Positions 8,261-16,729 of a stretch of 64,000 nucleotides of DNA are shown piece by piece (position 1 is the first letter of the stretch; the number at the start of each line of letters is the position of its first letter). This DNA comes from a virus. The notes beneath the pieces are model-generated. The model saw only the letters and a program-made list of their open reading frames with translations. It had not been told where the DNA came from and ran no database searches. Made by a program: the position numbers and the translations under genes. The DNA is taken from IMG/VR virus record IMGVR_UViG_3300025120_010288, positions 1 through 64,000 of that record. One strand, written 5' to 3'.

Positions 8261-8474
8261 AGCAGACGATTATATTAAAATGCAAGGCACTGTGGTAGAA
8301 GTTCTGCCCAGTGCCAAATTCAAAATAAAACTTGAATCCAATAACGTTGAAATACTAGGCCATGTTAGTGGACGTATGAGAAAGAATAATATACGTGTAC
8401 TACTAGGAGATACGGTTACTATTGAAATAAGTGCATACGATTTAAGTAAAGGTCGTATCGTCCAACGACACTAA
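8253..8474 (+). CDS. infA: Translation initiation factor IF-1 homologue
   Basis: 73 residues, against 72 for E. coli IF-1. It is a full-length OB-fold with the family signatures: IKMQGTVVEVLPSAKFKIKL at the N-terminus, HVSGRMRKNNIRVLLGDTV in the middle, and the terminal YDLSKGRI. IF-1 binds the 30S A site and assists start-codon selection with IF-2 and IF-3. A phage copy could bias initiation toward late phage mRNAs, many of which seem leaderless here (inference). Translationally coupled to the DUF2693-like gene. Confidence 0.9.
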   Translation: MSKADDYIKMQGTVVEVLPSAKFKIKLESNNVEILGHVSGRMRKNNIRVLLGDTVTIEISAYDLSKGRIVQRH

Positions 8475-8477
8475 ATA
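8470..8477 (+). promoter_or_regulatory. Late-promoter-like motif ACTAAATA
   Basis: Octamer overlapping the infA stop codon and 24 nt before the SOD start. A GGAGAGG ribosome site follows. Confidence 0.5.
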
Positions 8478-8501
8478 CTTAATAACAGTAGGAGAGGTTA
8501 G

Positions 8502-9062
8502 TTGGCATACATGAGACAAGTTATAGATTTAATTGAAGCAAGCACTCGGCCTGCTAAATTAGAAACAACCCCACTTCCATATGCAACAAACGCCCTTGCT
8601 CCAAGCATGAGCCAAGCTACAATTGATTATCATTACGAAAATCTAACCAAAGCATATGCTAAAAACTACAACACAGGCAAAGGCAACAAAGATTTTAATC
8701 GTGCGGGAAGCTATTTGCACAACAAATTTTGGCCACAATTTAAAGCGCCGGCCGGTGCTAATGCTGCCAATCGACCCAAAGGTGCAGTGCTTGAATTAAT
8801 TCAAGCAAACTTTGAAGATTACGAAGATTTTAAACAAGCGTTTAAAGAAGCTGCAACAAGTATAATGGGAAGTGGTTGGGCTTATCTTAGCACAAATGGT
8901 ACTATTAAAACTATTAAAAACCACGCCGTGCGTACTGATATTGCCATGTTAGTTGATATGTGGGAACACAGTTGGGCACTGGATTACCAGCAAGATAAAG
9001 GAAAATATGTAGATAATATTTTCAAAATAATTGACTGGAACGTAATTAACGAAAGACTCTAA
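8502..9062 (+). CDS. Fe/Mn superoxide dismutase with N-terminal extension
   Basis: Converts superoxide to O2 and H2O2. The four metal ligands of the Fe/Mn family align: H44 (IDYHYENL), H73 (YLHNKFW), D152 and H156 (DMWEHSW). The usual second-sphere HH pair after the first ligand is replaced by LT. The SOD fold begins near residue 23 (TPLPYATNAL); the first ~20 residues (AYMRQVIDLIEAS) are extra and resemble T4 capsid-targeting peptides with an L-x-E cleavage site. TTG at 8502 is preferred from GGAG 7 nt upstream; ATG 8511 is possible and keeps the extension. A late-type motif precedes it. No signal peptide. Confidence 0.85.
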   Translation: MAYMRQVIDLIEASTRPAKLETTPLPYATNALAPSMSQATIDYHYENLTKAYAKNYNTGKGNKDFNRAGSYLHNKFWPQFKAPAGANAANRPKGAVLELIQANFEDYEDFKQAFKEAATSIMGSGWAYLSTNGTIKTIKNHAVRTDIAMLVDMWEHSWALDYQQDKGKYVDNIFKIIDWNVINERL

Positions 9063-9064
9063 TA

Positions 9065-9379
9065 TTGCTTATTGAAGAAAGTGCAGTTAAAAAACTCAGC
9101 GAACTAAAAGAACCTGGATTTCCATACTTCAGAATATACGTCGACGGTGGTGGATGTAGTGGATTTCAATATGGGTTTCAGTTTGTTGAGCAAACATATG
9201 ATGACGATAAATTATTTGAATTTGATAATATTACTATTATTGTTGATACTATGAGTTATGCATTTTTAGGGGAAAGCACAGTAGCTTGGGAAGAAGATAT
9301 TATGGGTGCCCAGTTAAAAATAAACAACCCAGGAGTAGCAAGTACGTGCGGATGCGGTGCAAGTTTTTGTCCAAAATAA
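9065..9379 (+). CDS. A-type iron-sulfur carrier (ErpA/IscA/HesB family)
   Basis: Carries Fe-S clusters to target proteins. The three conserved cysteines are C31 (GGGCSGFQY), C95 and C97 (STCGCGASF), and the chain is full length at 104 residues. TTG start, two bases after the SOD stop, with only a weak ribosome site, so probably coupled to SOD. HesB-like proteins occur in marine phages. Here it sits close to FdxA and SOD, a small Fe-S and oxidative-stress group. ErpA versus IscA cannot be decided. Confidence 0.88.
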   Translation: MLIEESAVKKLSELKEPGFPYFRIYVDGGGCSGFQYGFQFVEQTYDDDKLFEFDNITIIVDTMSYAFLGESTVAWEEDIMGAQLKINNPGVASTCGCGASFCPK

Positions 9380-9382
9380 ATC

Positions 9383-9862
9383 ATGCACATCAAATTTTTC
9401 ATTTTATCAACTATATGTGTGCTAACAAGTTGCTCACCAAAAATTAATTCTAATCTTGTGGTTGCCGAACAGTATTTTGGTTACAACGAATACACACATA
9501 GACAAGAATTAAAAACATTCACAGGAATAGACCCAGTTAAAACTGAATGGTGTGCAGCGTTTGTAAATGCAGTGCTAGCAGAACAAGGTATTCTGGGTAG
9601 CAAAAGTGTAAGTGATAATCCTTTAATGGCACGTAGTTTTTTAAACTGGGGAGAAAAAGTTAGCAAAACAGATATACAACCAGGAGATCTTGTTGTGTTT
9701 CCTAGAGGACCAATGCCATGGAATGGGCATGTGGGTTTTTATGTAAGTACTACCAAAAGCAATAGCTGGGTAATACTTGGCGGAAACCAATCAAAACAAG
9801 TAAAGTACGACTTATACATACCTTCAACTGCGATTGCAATACGCAGACAACCTGTACAGTAA
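9383..9862 (+). CDS. Lipoprotein CHAP/NlpC-like peptidoglycan hydrolase (TIGR02594-like)
   Basis: Likely a cysteine amidase or peptidase cutting peptidoglycan. Residues 1-17 form a signal with lipobox LTSC (C17), so export and lipidation are predicted. The catalytic core has EWCAAFVNAVL (nucleophile Cys), a PGDLVVFPRG loop and GHVGFYV with the catalytic His. These match the TIGR02594 group of phage and bacterial wall hydrolases. A lipid-anchored lysis enzyme is unusual; it could act from the periplasm or be virion-associated. It is next to the fibre genes and far from the spanins at 33 kb. Confidence 0.75.
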   Translation: MHIKFFILSTICVLTSCSPKINSNLVVAEQYFGYNEYTHRQELKTFTGIDPVKTEWCAAFVNAVLAEQGILGSKSVSDNPLMARSFLNWGEKVSKTDIQPGDLVVFPRGPMPWNGHVGFYVSTTKSNSWVILGGNQSKQVKYDLYIPSTAIAIRRQPVQ

Positions 9863-9874
9863 TATGCATAATGC

Positions 9875-9882
9875 GGTAAATA
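9875..9882 (+). promoter_or_regulatory. Late-promoter-like motif GGTAAATA
   Basis: Octamer 30 nt before the first fibre gene (9913), in the 50 bp intergenic gap. Confidence 0.5.
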
Positions 9883-9912
9883 TAAGAATAAGAACAGTGC
9901 TGGGAGTATTTA

Positions 9913-10527
9913 ATGACGCAACAGGTAATTAACACAGGCGCAGTAGCCAATGATGGCACTGGTGATCCTTTACGCAGTGCCTTTATAAAGGCAGATGATA
10001 ATTTTGATGCAATCTGGGCATATGGTCCAGTTGATACCAATATCAAAATTAGCGGAACTACAATAACAGCAACCAGCACAAATGGTAATATAACACTTGC
10101 TCCCAACGGAATAGGAAGTGTAATAACAACCAATGTGTTACCTTCAACAAGTAATGTATACACATTAGGAAGTAGTACAGCTTACTACAACAGTGCTCAT
10201 ATTACTACTGTAAACACTCCTACACTTGCAGCTACAGCTATTACTGCCACAACAATAACTGGTGGGACTATAGCAGGATCTCATACTGGTACTTTTGACG
10301 GTGATCTAACTGGAAGTGTATTTGCTGATGACAGTTCATTGTTAGTTGATGGCATCAACAGTACAGCAACACTTACAGCGTTAACAACAGGTAATGTTAC
10401 CACAACACCACAAACAGTAACTAGTACTAGTCCAGGAACAGCAGGACAAATTGCTGTAGATGCTGACTATGTTTATGTTTGTACAGCGACAAACACTTGG
10501 AAACGTGCGGCATTGTCAACTTTCTAG
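9913..10527 (+). CDS. Tail fibre-like structural protein
   Basis: 204 residues, Thr/Ser/Ala-rich and repetitive (ITATSTNGNITL, TAITATTITGG), typical of trimeric beta fibres. The N-terminus INTGAVANDGTGDPLRSAF recurs in the next gene and, more weakly, in the gene at 15056, suggesting a shared virion-attachment module. The C-terminal ~45 residues (GQIAVDADYVYVCTATNTWKR) form a small cap also seen in short form in the next protein. A late-type motif lies upstream. Probably a virion protein; attachment site unknown. Confidence 0.75.
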   Translation: MTQQVINTGAVANDGTGDPLRSAFIKADDNFDAIWAYGPVDTNIKISGTTITATSTNGNITLAPNGIGSVITTNVLPSTSNVYTLGSSTAYYNSAHITTVNTPTLAATAITATTITGGTIAGSHTGTFDGDLTGSVFADDSSLLVDGINSTATLTALTTGNVTTTPQTVTSTSPGTAGQIAVDADYVYVCTATNTWKRAALSTF

Positions 10528-10529
10528 TA

Positions 10530-10537
10530 CATAAATA
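10530..10537 (+). promoter_or_regulatory. Late-promoter-like motif CATAAATA
   Basis: Octamer 17 nt before the ATG at 10555, overlapping the gap after the fibre stop; GGCGGAG ribosome site follows. Confidence 0.55.
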
Positions 10538-10554
10538 TTTAGGCGGAGATTAAA

Positions 10555-10833
10555 ATGACTCAACAAACAATTAACATAGGTGCTGAACCAAATGACGGGC
10601 AAGGAGACAGTATTCGTGTTTCTTATACCAAAACAAATGAAAATTTTAACGAGTTATACAGTCGTTTACAACCTGCACCTACTATAAATACAGGTAGCAC
10701 TGGTGATGTTGCTGGGATGATAGCAGTACAAACTGATCCAACAAAAGCAGATTTTAGTAAATTTTATTATTGTTTTCAAGACTACGATGGTAGTAGTGAA
10801 ATATGGAAAGTATTATCAGGAAGCACATTCTAA
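10555..10833 (+). CDS. Short fibre-like protein, 92 aa
   Basis: A minimal version of the previous fibre: N-terminal attachment-like motif (INIGAEPNDGQGDSIR) joined almost directly to the C-terminal cap (GMIAVQTDPTKADFSKFYYCF). It lacks the repetitive shaft. It abuts the giant fibre gene with no gap (TAA ATG), so the two are coupled. It may be an adaptor or assembly guide for the large fibre. Confidence 0.7.
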   Translation: MTQQTINIGAEPNDGQGDSIRVSYTKTNENFNELYSRLQPAPTINTGSTGDVAGMIAVQTDPTKADFSKFYYCFQDYDGSSEIWKVLSGSTF

Positions 10834-13800
10834 ATGGCACAACCACAGTGGGTAACATTAGCAGGCAGTTTAGGCACTATTGCCGAAGGGGAATTTTACC
10901 AAATACCTCTTGAAACAACTGTGTCTGATGCATCAACTGTATATTATTCTCTAATTGCAGGACGGTTCCCACAAGGTATTCAAGTTACGGACACTGGCAT
11001 AATTGAAGGCACTCCTAAAAGTGTAGAATATATTCAAGGTGTTCCTACTGAAGTAAGCCGAGATATAACCAGCACATTTACAATACGTGCGTTTACTAAA
11101 AAACCAGATGGTGTTACGACCAATCGAATTAATGATAGAACATTTAACTTAACTGTAAGTGGCCAGGATGTTCCACAGTTTGTAACACCTGCAGGATTAT
11201 TAACTACAAGTTTTGATGCTAAACAGATAAGTTTTCAAATTGAAACATCTGACACTGATACAACAGACACAGTAGTTGTTACCCTACTAAGTGGTACTTT
11301 GCCTCCTGGCTTAACATTAAGTTCAAGTGGATTAATTAGTGGTATTATTACACCAGGTGAAACAACTCTATATACGTTTGTATTAAAAATAAGTGATGGC
11401 AAAGATCAAGACATTAGAAGTTTCAGTATTCAAGTAATTAATCAAGAAGACATGAGTGCTGATACAATTGAATTTACAGCAGACAGTACTGTGATTACAG
11501 CAGATGCAAGCCCAACTCGCACACCAATACTACTAACACCGCCGGGTGATTTAGGAAAGGTAAGAGCAGATAATTATTTTGCTTTTCAGTTTACCAGTAT
11601 TGACTTTGATGGAGACACAGTTGAGTATAGCATTAGTACTGGGAATGGTATTGGATATGACGCCACTGGCAGTTTATACGACGAAGATGGAATTGGATTT
11701 GACAAAGGCGACTTTAGTTTGCCGCCTGGCTTACTAATTGATGATGAAACTGGTTGGTTTTATGGATACATACCCGACCAAGGTGCAACTGAAACCACTT
11801 ATAGATTTTCAGTACAAGTTTACAAAGCAAACAACATTACATTTATCAGCCCACCTGCATTTTTTACTATTACAATTGTTGGGAATATTGACACTGAAGT
11901 TAAATGGTTAACTCCTGCTAATTTAGGAACAATTGATAATGGAGCAATCAGTGAAAAATATGTGCAAGCAATTAACACTGGCGGAAAAGCGTTACAATAC
12001 AAAATTCCAAGCGGCAGTGATAGTAAATTACCGCAAGGATTAGAATTACAAGAAACAGGAATTATTACAGGACGAGTTAGCTTTAACACATTTGCTTTAG
12101 ACAGCGGCACAACTACATTTGATGTAACTCGAGACACACGGTTAGATGTTCCAGTAACAACATTTGATTTAAAGTTTACATTTACAGTAAATGCATACAG
12201 TCCACAAACTCAAGAACTTGGATTAAAAATACAAGTAATTACAATGTCAAACGGCGGCAGTGGTTACACAACCCAACCAATTATTACAATATCTTCTCCA
12301 CCAGATAGCGAAGTTGCAACGCCAGCAACTGCTGGATTGGCTACAATAGTTGATGGAGTGATTACATCAATTGCAGTTGGTAACCCAGGCAGAGGATATA
12401 CAACTCCCCCTCAAATTACTATAACTGGAGGTGGCGGAACTGGAGCTGAAGCAACAGCAAAAATGAGCGAGATTGACCAAGTCAACAGTGTTAGTGTTAA
12501 CAGAATTTTTACAATAACTGTAACAAGAGAATATCAAAGTCCGTATAATGCATTGTATATAAAAGCAATGCCAAATGACACTGATAGAGAGAAGATAACA
12601 GATATTCTACAAAATCAAGATTTAATTCCATATAATTCATTGTATCGACCTGATGATCCAAATTTTGGAATATCAAGCAATTTATCTTATGCACATGCAT
12701 ATGGACTAACTCCAACTACCTATAAAAAATATGTTGAAAGTTTAAATCTAAATCACTATCGAAAAAATCTTACGCTTGGAGAGATTAAAACTGCTAGAGC
12801 ATTGGATGCAAATGGCAATCCTAAGTATGAAGTAGTATATGCTAATATAGTTGACAACTTGGTCAACAACAAAGGTGTCAGTGTAAGCAAAAGTGTTAAA
12901 CTACCGTATAGTGTTACAGTTGATGGGTCACTTACATCTGCAAAAAATAGCTGGGATGCATTTGATCCCAATCCAGAAGTAAAACCATTGCCATTGTCTA
13001 AACAGACTACCGCTTGGTTTGACGCTGCTAAAGATTTAAATATGCTTACAAACATTGGCAGCCAAATGGCAAGGCAATGGGCAGATGATTTACAACCAGG
13101 TGATCCTGCTGCCCCAGGTGGTAGTAAAGCTGGTGAGCCTTTTAACTGGAAACCCGAAAACAGTTGTGATATATATAAAGGTGAACCAGAAAGATATGCA
13201 AGATTTAAGGATCAAATAGCTGCACTAGGTGGTGAAAATGGAAATATTATCTGGAGTTGTTATAACTTAGATGGTGTAGTAAATTGTGCTCCGTTTGCAT
13301 TTTTAGTTGAAGAGGGCGAATATGCATACTTGGTGTGCCGCGGAACATTAAACCTAAATGATAGTAGACTAGACGCATTGGCATTACCAAGTGCTAATCC
13401 AATTGGAGGATTTGGTAAAGGTCTTGTTCATAGTGGATTTAATAGAGCAAGCCTTGGATTGGGAATGGATCCTTTTACTGATCGAATTTTTCCAAATATT
13501 AGAGACGTTGCACAAGGAATATCTATTACCCAGGCGTTAAACAATACTACTAAAAAGAAATTACGATTAGGTGGACACAGTTTAGGTGGTGTTATGACAG
13601 TGTGGACTACTATGTTTGCACAGTACTTAGATAAATTTGATGTTATTGAATCATACCCAAGTGCTGGACCACTACCGGGTAATCCTAATTTTGGACTATG
13701 GTTTAACGCACTTGAAGACAAGTCAGGTAATAAGTTAGGTGATAGTTTTCAAAGACTTACCAACAAGTACGACGGCATTCCAACTGTACCTGGGCCTAAA

Positions 13801-15051
13801 TTTGGATACGCAAATGTTGGTGTTCATGTACAATACGAAGCTGAATATTTAAATGATGAGGGGAAACCTGATGTTGGCGAAAATCATCAAATTTGTTGTG
13901 CGTATGCATATGCACTACAACATCCGTTTGATCCTTACAACAATAAAAATAACGGTGTAGATTGTGTGTTTCCTAAACCAATTCCTAAACCAATTCCACC
14001 ACTGATATTGACAAGTGCTGACAATCTATACAATCCAAACGATCATTATGATAATTTAGTTGCAGAATTAACTGGTGGAGACTTTCCAGAACCACGTACT
14101 TCTCAAATAGTATCAACTGTATACCCAAACAGTTTGTTTAACATGAGAGAACAAGTTATTACTCAAGTTGGGCAAGTTAGTAAACAATTACCTGATTGGA
14201 TGACAAGTACACAGGAAGATGGAAGTGTATTAGGATTTACCCCGGCTTGGATACTTGCATATGTTGAACCTGGTAAAGCTGACGAAATAAAATACTTTTT
14301 AAATCAAGACACCACACTAAATTTAAATCAAATAGACTTTGAAGTAGATCGATATAACTTAGATTTAGGACAAAGTTTTAATTGGAACACTAGTAAACAA
14401 GAATGGATCCCATCTCCACCATTAGTTACAACTTTTGATGAACTTGATAGACCAAGCCAGTTACTGGATCGTGGTGAAGTAACATATGCAACAGTATTGC
14501 CTTATGTTGATGTGCAGTATAAAACACTTGATTATATTGCAGCCCGTGGTGGATTAGATGGGGCAACCACCAAAGCAGAAATTAATGGAAGTATTATAAT
14601 ATTCCAAAGACAAGAAGGTTTTAGTGACCTAACGCCAGACCAAGGATTTACTAAATTTGAAGTACTATACGATGGTGGTAGCCCAACTGGCTATGACAAT
14701 GGATCTTTTGATCAAAGTACAATTCTTACTGACACACAACGATTAGATACCTATAGAGTATCAGTTGCAGATGATAATATTGTAACATTAACACAAGTAA
14801 AAAACATTACCACGTATGATTATGTACTAGTAACAAGTGGTACACGATTTAATAATACACAATTGTACATTCCACCAGTACCAAGTGAGGGCTTGACAAG
14901 GATTAATTGGTCTTTAATACCAGAAGAACCAACTACAGCTACCATTTTTGATGGCAATAGCACCGTGTTCTCTAGCCCTGCAGATACGTGGACCGGTACA
15001 GATATACATGATAAATATCTTGTATTCCCGAAAACGAACATATTAGGATAA
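10834..15051 (+). CDS. Giant fibre/adhesin with Ig-like repeats and embedded class 3 lipase domain
   Basis: 1405 residues. Residues ~1-420 hold about four Ig-like (He_PIG type) repeats marked by LPPGLTLSSSGLISG-like turns (near 50, 155, 295, 400). Residues ~470-540 carry two GxGYTTxPxITI blocks. A complete class 3 lipase core follows: C-R-G-T at 835-838 (family F-R-G-T), HSGF at 866-869, nucleophile elbow GHSLGG with S916, acid D980 (NKYDGIP) and candidate base H1018 (ENHQICC). A proline hinge from two copies of PKPI starts at 1047, and the rest is beta-rich. Likely a virion fibre that binds and perhaps cleaves surface lipid or acylated glycan. It has no export signal. Confidence 0.8.
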   Translation: MAQPQWVTLAGSLGTIAEGEFYQIPLETTVSDASTVYYSLIAGRFPQGIQVTDTGIIEGTPKSVEYIQGVPTEVSRDITSTFTIRAFTKKPDGVTTNRINDRTFNLTVSGQDVPQFVTPAGLLTTSFDAKQISFQIETSDTDTTDTVVVTLLSGTLPPGLTLSSSGLISGIITPGETTLYTFVLKISDGKDQDIRSFSIQVINQEDMSADTIEFTADSTVITADASPTRTPILLTPPGDLGKVRADNYFAFQFTSIDFDGDTVEYSISTGNGIGYDATGSLYDEDGIGFDKGDFSLPPGLLIDDETGWFYGYIPDQGATETTYRFSVQVYKANNITFISPPAFFTITIVGNIDTEVKWLTPANLGTIDNGAISEKYVQAINTGGKALQYKIPSGSDSKLPQGLELQETGIITGRVSFNTFALDSGTTTFDVTRDTRLDVPVTTFDLKFTFTVNAYSPQTQELGLKIQVITMSNGGSGYTTQPIITISSPPDSEVATPATAGLATIVDGVITSIAVGNPGRGYTTPPQITITGGGGTGAEATAKMSEIDQVNSVSVNRIFTITVTREYQSPYNALYIKAMPNDTDREKITDILQNQDLIPYNSLYRPDDPNFGISSNLSYAHAYGLTPTTYKKYVESLNLNHYRKNLTLGEIKTARALDANGNPKYEVVYANIVDNLVNNKGVSVSKSVKLPYSVTVDGSLTSAKNSWDAFDPNPEVKPLPLSKQTTAWFDAAKDLNMLTNIGSQMARQWADDLQPGDPAAPGGSKAGEPFNWKPENSCDIYKGEPERYARFKDQIAALGGENGNIIWSCYNLDGVVNCAPFAFLVEEGEYAYLVCRGTLNLNDSRLDALALPSANPIGGFGKGLVHSGFNRASLGLGMDPFTDRIFPNIRDVAQGISITQALNNTTKKKLRLGGHSLGGVMTVWTTMFAQYLDKFDVIESYPSAGPLPGNPNFGLWFNALEDKSGNKLGDSFQRLTNKYDGIPTVPGPKFGYANVGVHVQYEAEYLNDEGKPDVGENHQICCAYAYALQHPFDPYNNKNNGVDCVFPKPIPKPIPPLILTSADNLYNPNDHYDNLVAELTGGDFPEPRTSQIVSTVYPNSLFNMREQVITQVGQVSKQLPDWMTSTQEDGSVLGFTPAWILAYVEPGKADEIKYFLNQDTTLNLNQIDFEVDRYNLDLGQSFNWNTSKQEWIPSPPLVTTFDELDRPSQLLDRGEVTYATVLPYVDVQYKTLDYIAARGGLDGATTKAEINGSIIIFQRQEGFSDLTPDQGFTKFEVLYDGGSPTGYDNGSFDQSTILTDTQRLDTYRVSVADDNIVTLTQVKNITTYDYVLVTSGTRFNNTQLYIPPVPSEGLTRINWSLIPEEPTTATIFDGNSTVFSSPADTWTGTDIHDKYLVFPKTNILG

Positions 15052-15055
15052 AAAA

Positions 15056-15934
15056 ATGACCAGTAATATTAACCCAAATAACATCAACGGCGCTTACCCT
15101 GTAGCAGGGCAAGACAATGATTCGCAAGGTTTCCGTGATAACTTTACGAATATAAAAACTAACTTTACATATGCGAGTGATGAAATTGATGATTTGCAAA
15201 GCAAGGCAGTGCTTAAAGCAGCACTGACGGGAACAACGCTAAACAATAACATGAATCTTAACTCTATTAGTAATGGCAGTTTATTTGCAATGAGTGAGCC
15301 TCGTGTAGCGTTAGGGACTACTACAACCGGTACATTAAACTTTGCACAAAGTTCTTATTATACTATAACAACTGGCGGAAGTGTAACGATATCATTTAGT
15401 AACTTTCCAGCTACTGGATCAACAGCTCGAATACGACTACAAATAACAGTCACCAACACAACTTACACATTAACATTGCCAGCCGCAGTTACAGTAGGAG
15501 TTGATAATCTGCAAGGTTATTCTTCTAATGTTATTACCTTTAATAAAACTGGCACATATGAATATGAATTTGAAACAAATGATGCTGGTACAACTGTTAG
15601 TATATTTGATTTAAATCGCAATGCAGACCCAATATATCTCCCTAGTGCTGAAGATTTAGCAGACACAGGAGCAGCAAGCCTTACAGTAACAACCAGTTAC
15701 TTTACAACAGCTGCAGCAGAAACAGCCACATTAGCTGCAGGCAGTGAAGGCCAAATAAAAACATTTGCCATGTACGGTGATACTGGAGATATGGTTATTA
15801 CTGTAACCAATGCTGGATGGAAAGCTACGGGCACAGGTACAATAACATTTGCTAATATTGGTGAAGCATGCACACTGATGTATATCAATAGCAAATGGTT
15901 TGCTACAGGAAACAACGGCGCAGTTTTTGCTTGA
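15056..15934 (+). CDS. Fibre-like structural protein, 292 aa
   Basis: N-terminus NINPNNINGAYPVAGQDNDSQGF, then RDNFTNIKTNF, is a motif I associate with fibre proteins of marine T4-like phages and probably mediates virion attachment. The remainder is Thr-rich beta sequence (TTGTLNFAQSSYYTI, ITVTNTTYTLTL) ending in a globular cap (TCNSKW-like LMYINSKWFATGN). Starts 4 bp after the giant fibre. Its stop codon overlaps the -35 of the next promoter. Confidence 0.75.
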   Translation: MTSNINPNNINGAYPVAGQDNDSQGFRDNFTNIKTNFTYASDEIDDLQSKAVLKAALTGTTLNNNMNLNSISNGSLFAMSEPRVALGTTTTGTLNFAQSSYYTITTGGSVTISFSNFPATGSTARIRLQITVTNTTYTLTLPAAVTVGVDNLQGYSSNVITFNKTGTYEYEFETNDAGTTVSIFDLNRNADPIYLPSAEDLADTGAASLTVTTSYFTTAAAETATLAAGSEGQIKTFAMYGDTGDMVITVTNAGWKATGTGTITFANIGEACTLMYINSKWFATGNNGAVFA

Positions 15935-15959
15935 CAAGGACAGCTTTTTGCTGTAATAT
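15931..15959 (+). promoter_or_regulatory. Sigma70-type promoter with hairpin in the spacer
   Basis: -35 TTGACA at 15931-15936 and -10 TAATAT at 15954-15959, 17 bp spacer. The spacer holds a perfect inverted repeat ACAGC-TTTTT-GCTGT (15940-15954). The ATG of the next gene (15966) is only 6 nt after the -10, so the transcript would start at or next to the start codon. Confidence 0.75.
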
Positions 15960-15965
15960 ATTACT

Positions 15966-16208
15966 ATGGAACATCCTTTAGTATTCATAGATTCTAATCT
16001 GACAATTGCAGAAGTGCAAGAAAAAACCAACGAATTGCAAAAAAAGTTAAACAGTGCTTATCGTTTGGGCAATGCTCACCTGGCACACCAAATTCAAATG
16101 GCCCTTGAAACATACAAACGTAAATTATCTGAGATGTATGAACAACTTGCTAGGGAAGAAGCAGGCGAAGATGGACGTGATCTTGGCAGCTATATTGATA
16201 TATCATGA
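15966..16208 (+). CDS. Hypothetical coiled-coil protein, 80 aa
   Basis: Mostly one helix with heptad spacing (IAEVQEKTNELQKKLNSAYR, YKRKLSEMYEQLAREEA). No Shine-Dalgarno is visible and the start codon sits at the predicted transcription start, so a leaderless mRNA is likely. It overlaps the DnaE-like gene by 4 bp (ATGA). The tight pairing suggests it may bind that protein. Confidence 0.65.
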   Translation: MEHPLVFIDSNLTIAEVQEKTNELQKKLNSAYRLGNAHLAHQIQMALETYKRKLSEMYEQLAREEAGEDGRDLGSYIDIS

Positions 16209-16729
16209 TGAATCAAAATAAGTTTGGCGAAATAGTATTCAACGATATTGATATAAATGACACACTACTCAGTGGAGTCAGCATTGATGATCTTGTTAAT
16301 ATACGAATTGATCAAACAATAGATTTAAAAAAATTACAAGTATTATTTCCAGATACGTCTAGTATAACAACTTGGAAATCACCACAAACAGACAATATAT
16401 CAGTACAGGAGTTTGATCGACAAAATCAAAGTCAGTGGTTTATGCCAGAAAAATATCAAAATTTAGACCTGCCGCAACACATACTTGGGTTGTGCAGTAA
16501 TGATGCTGAATTGCAACGAGTCGGTGAAGAACTTTTGTTGTTCCAAGAGCGTGATATGTTTGATATATTAAAATTTATGGTTTATTTGGTAGACCATATG
16601 CGTGAAAATAATATTGTTTGGGGTATAGGGCGTGGAAGTAGTGTTGCAAGTTTTGTATTATATCTAATAGGAGTGCATCGTATTAATAGTATGTACTACG
16701 ATTTAGACGTACAGGAATTTCTACGTTAA
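16205..16729 (+). CDS. Stand-alone DNA polymerase III alpha-like fragment
   Basis: 174 residues. Residues ~138-174 (WGIGRGSSVASFVLYLIG, then VHRIN...YYDLDVQEFLR) resemble the GxGRGSAAGSLVAYLLGIT...PLKYDLLFERFL block of bacterial DnaE, part of the active-site region of the replicative polymerase. The PHP, palm catalytic aspartates and tau-binding parts are absent, so it cannot polymerise alone. It might act as a decoy for host clamp or helicase-loader contacts, or have been recruited for DNA binding. Similar short DnaE-like genes occur in marine T4-like phages as far as I recall. A phage gp43 is also present. Confidence 0.6.
   Translation: MMNQNKFGEIVFNDIDINDTLLSGVSIDDLVNIRIDQTIDLKKLQVLFPDTSSITTWKSPQTDNISVQEFDRQNQSQWFMPEKYQNLDLPQHILGLCSNDAELQRVGEELLLFQERDMFDILKFMVYLVDHMRENNIVWGIGRGSSVASFVLYLIGVHRINSMYYDLDVQEFLR

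Noticed and set aside
12509-12715. Minus-strand ORFs inside the giant fibre gene
   Set aside because: Composition reflects the opposite strand of Thr/Ser-rich coding DNA; no start signals.
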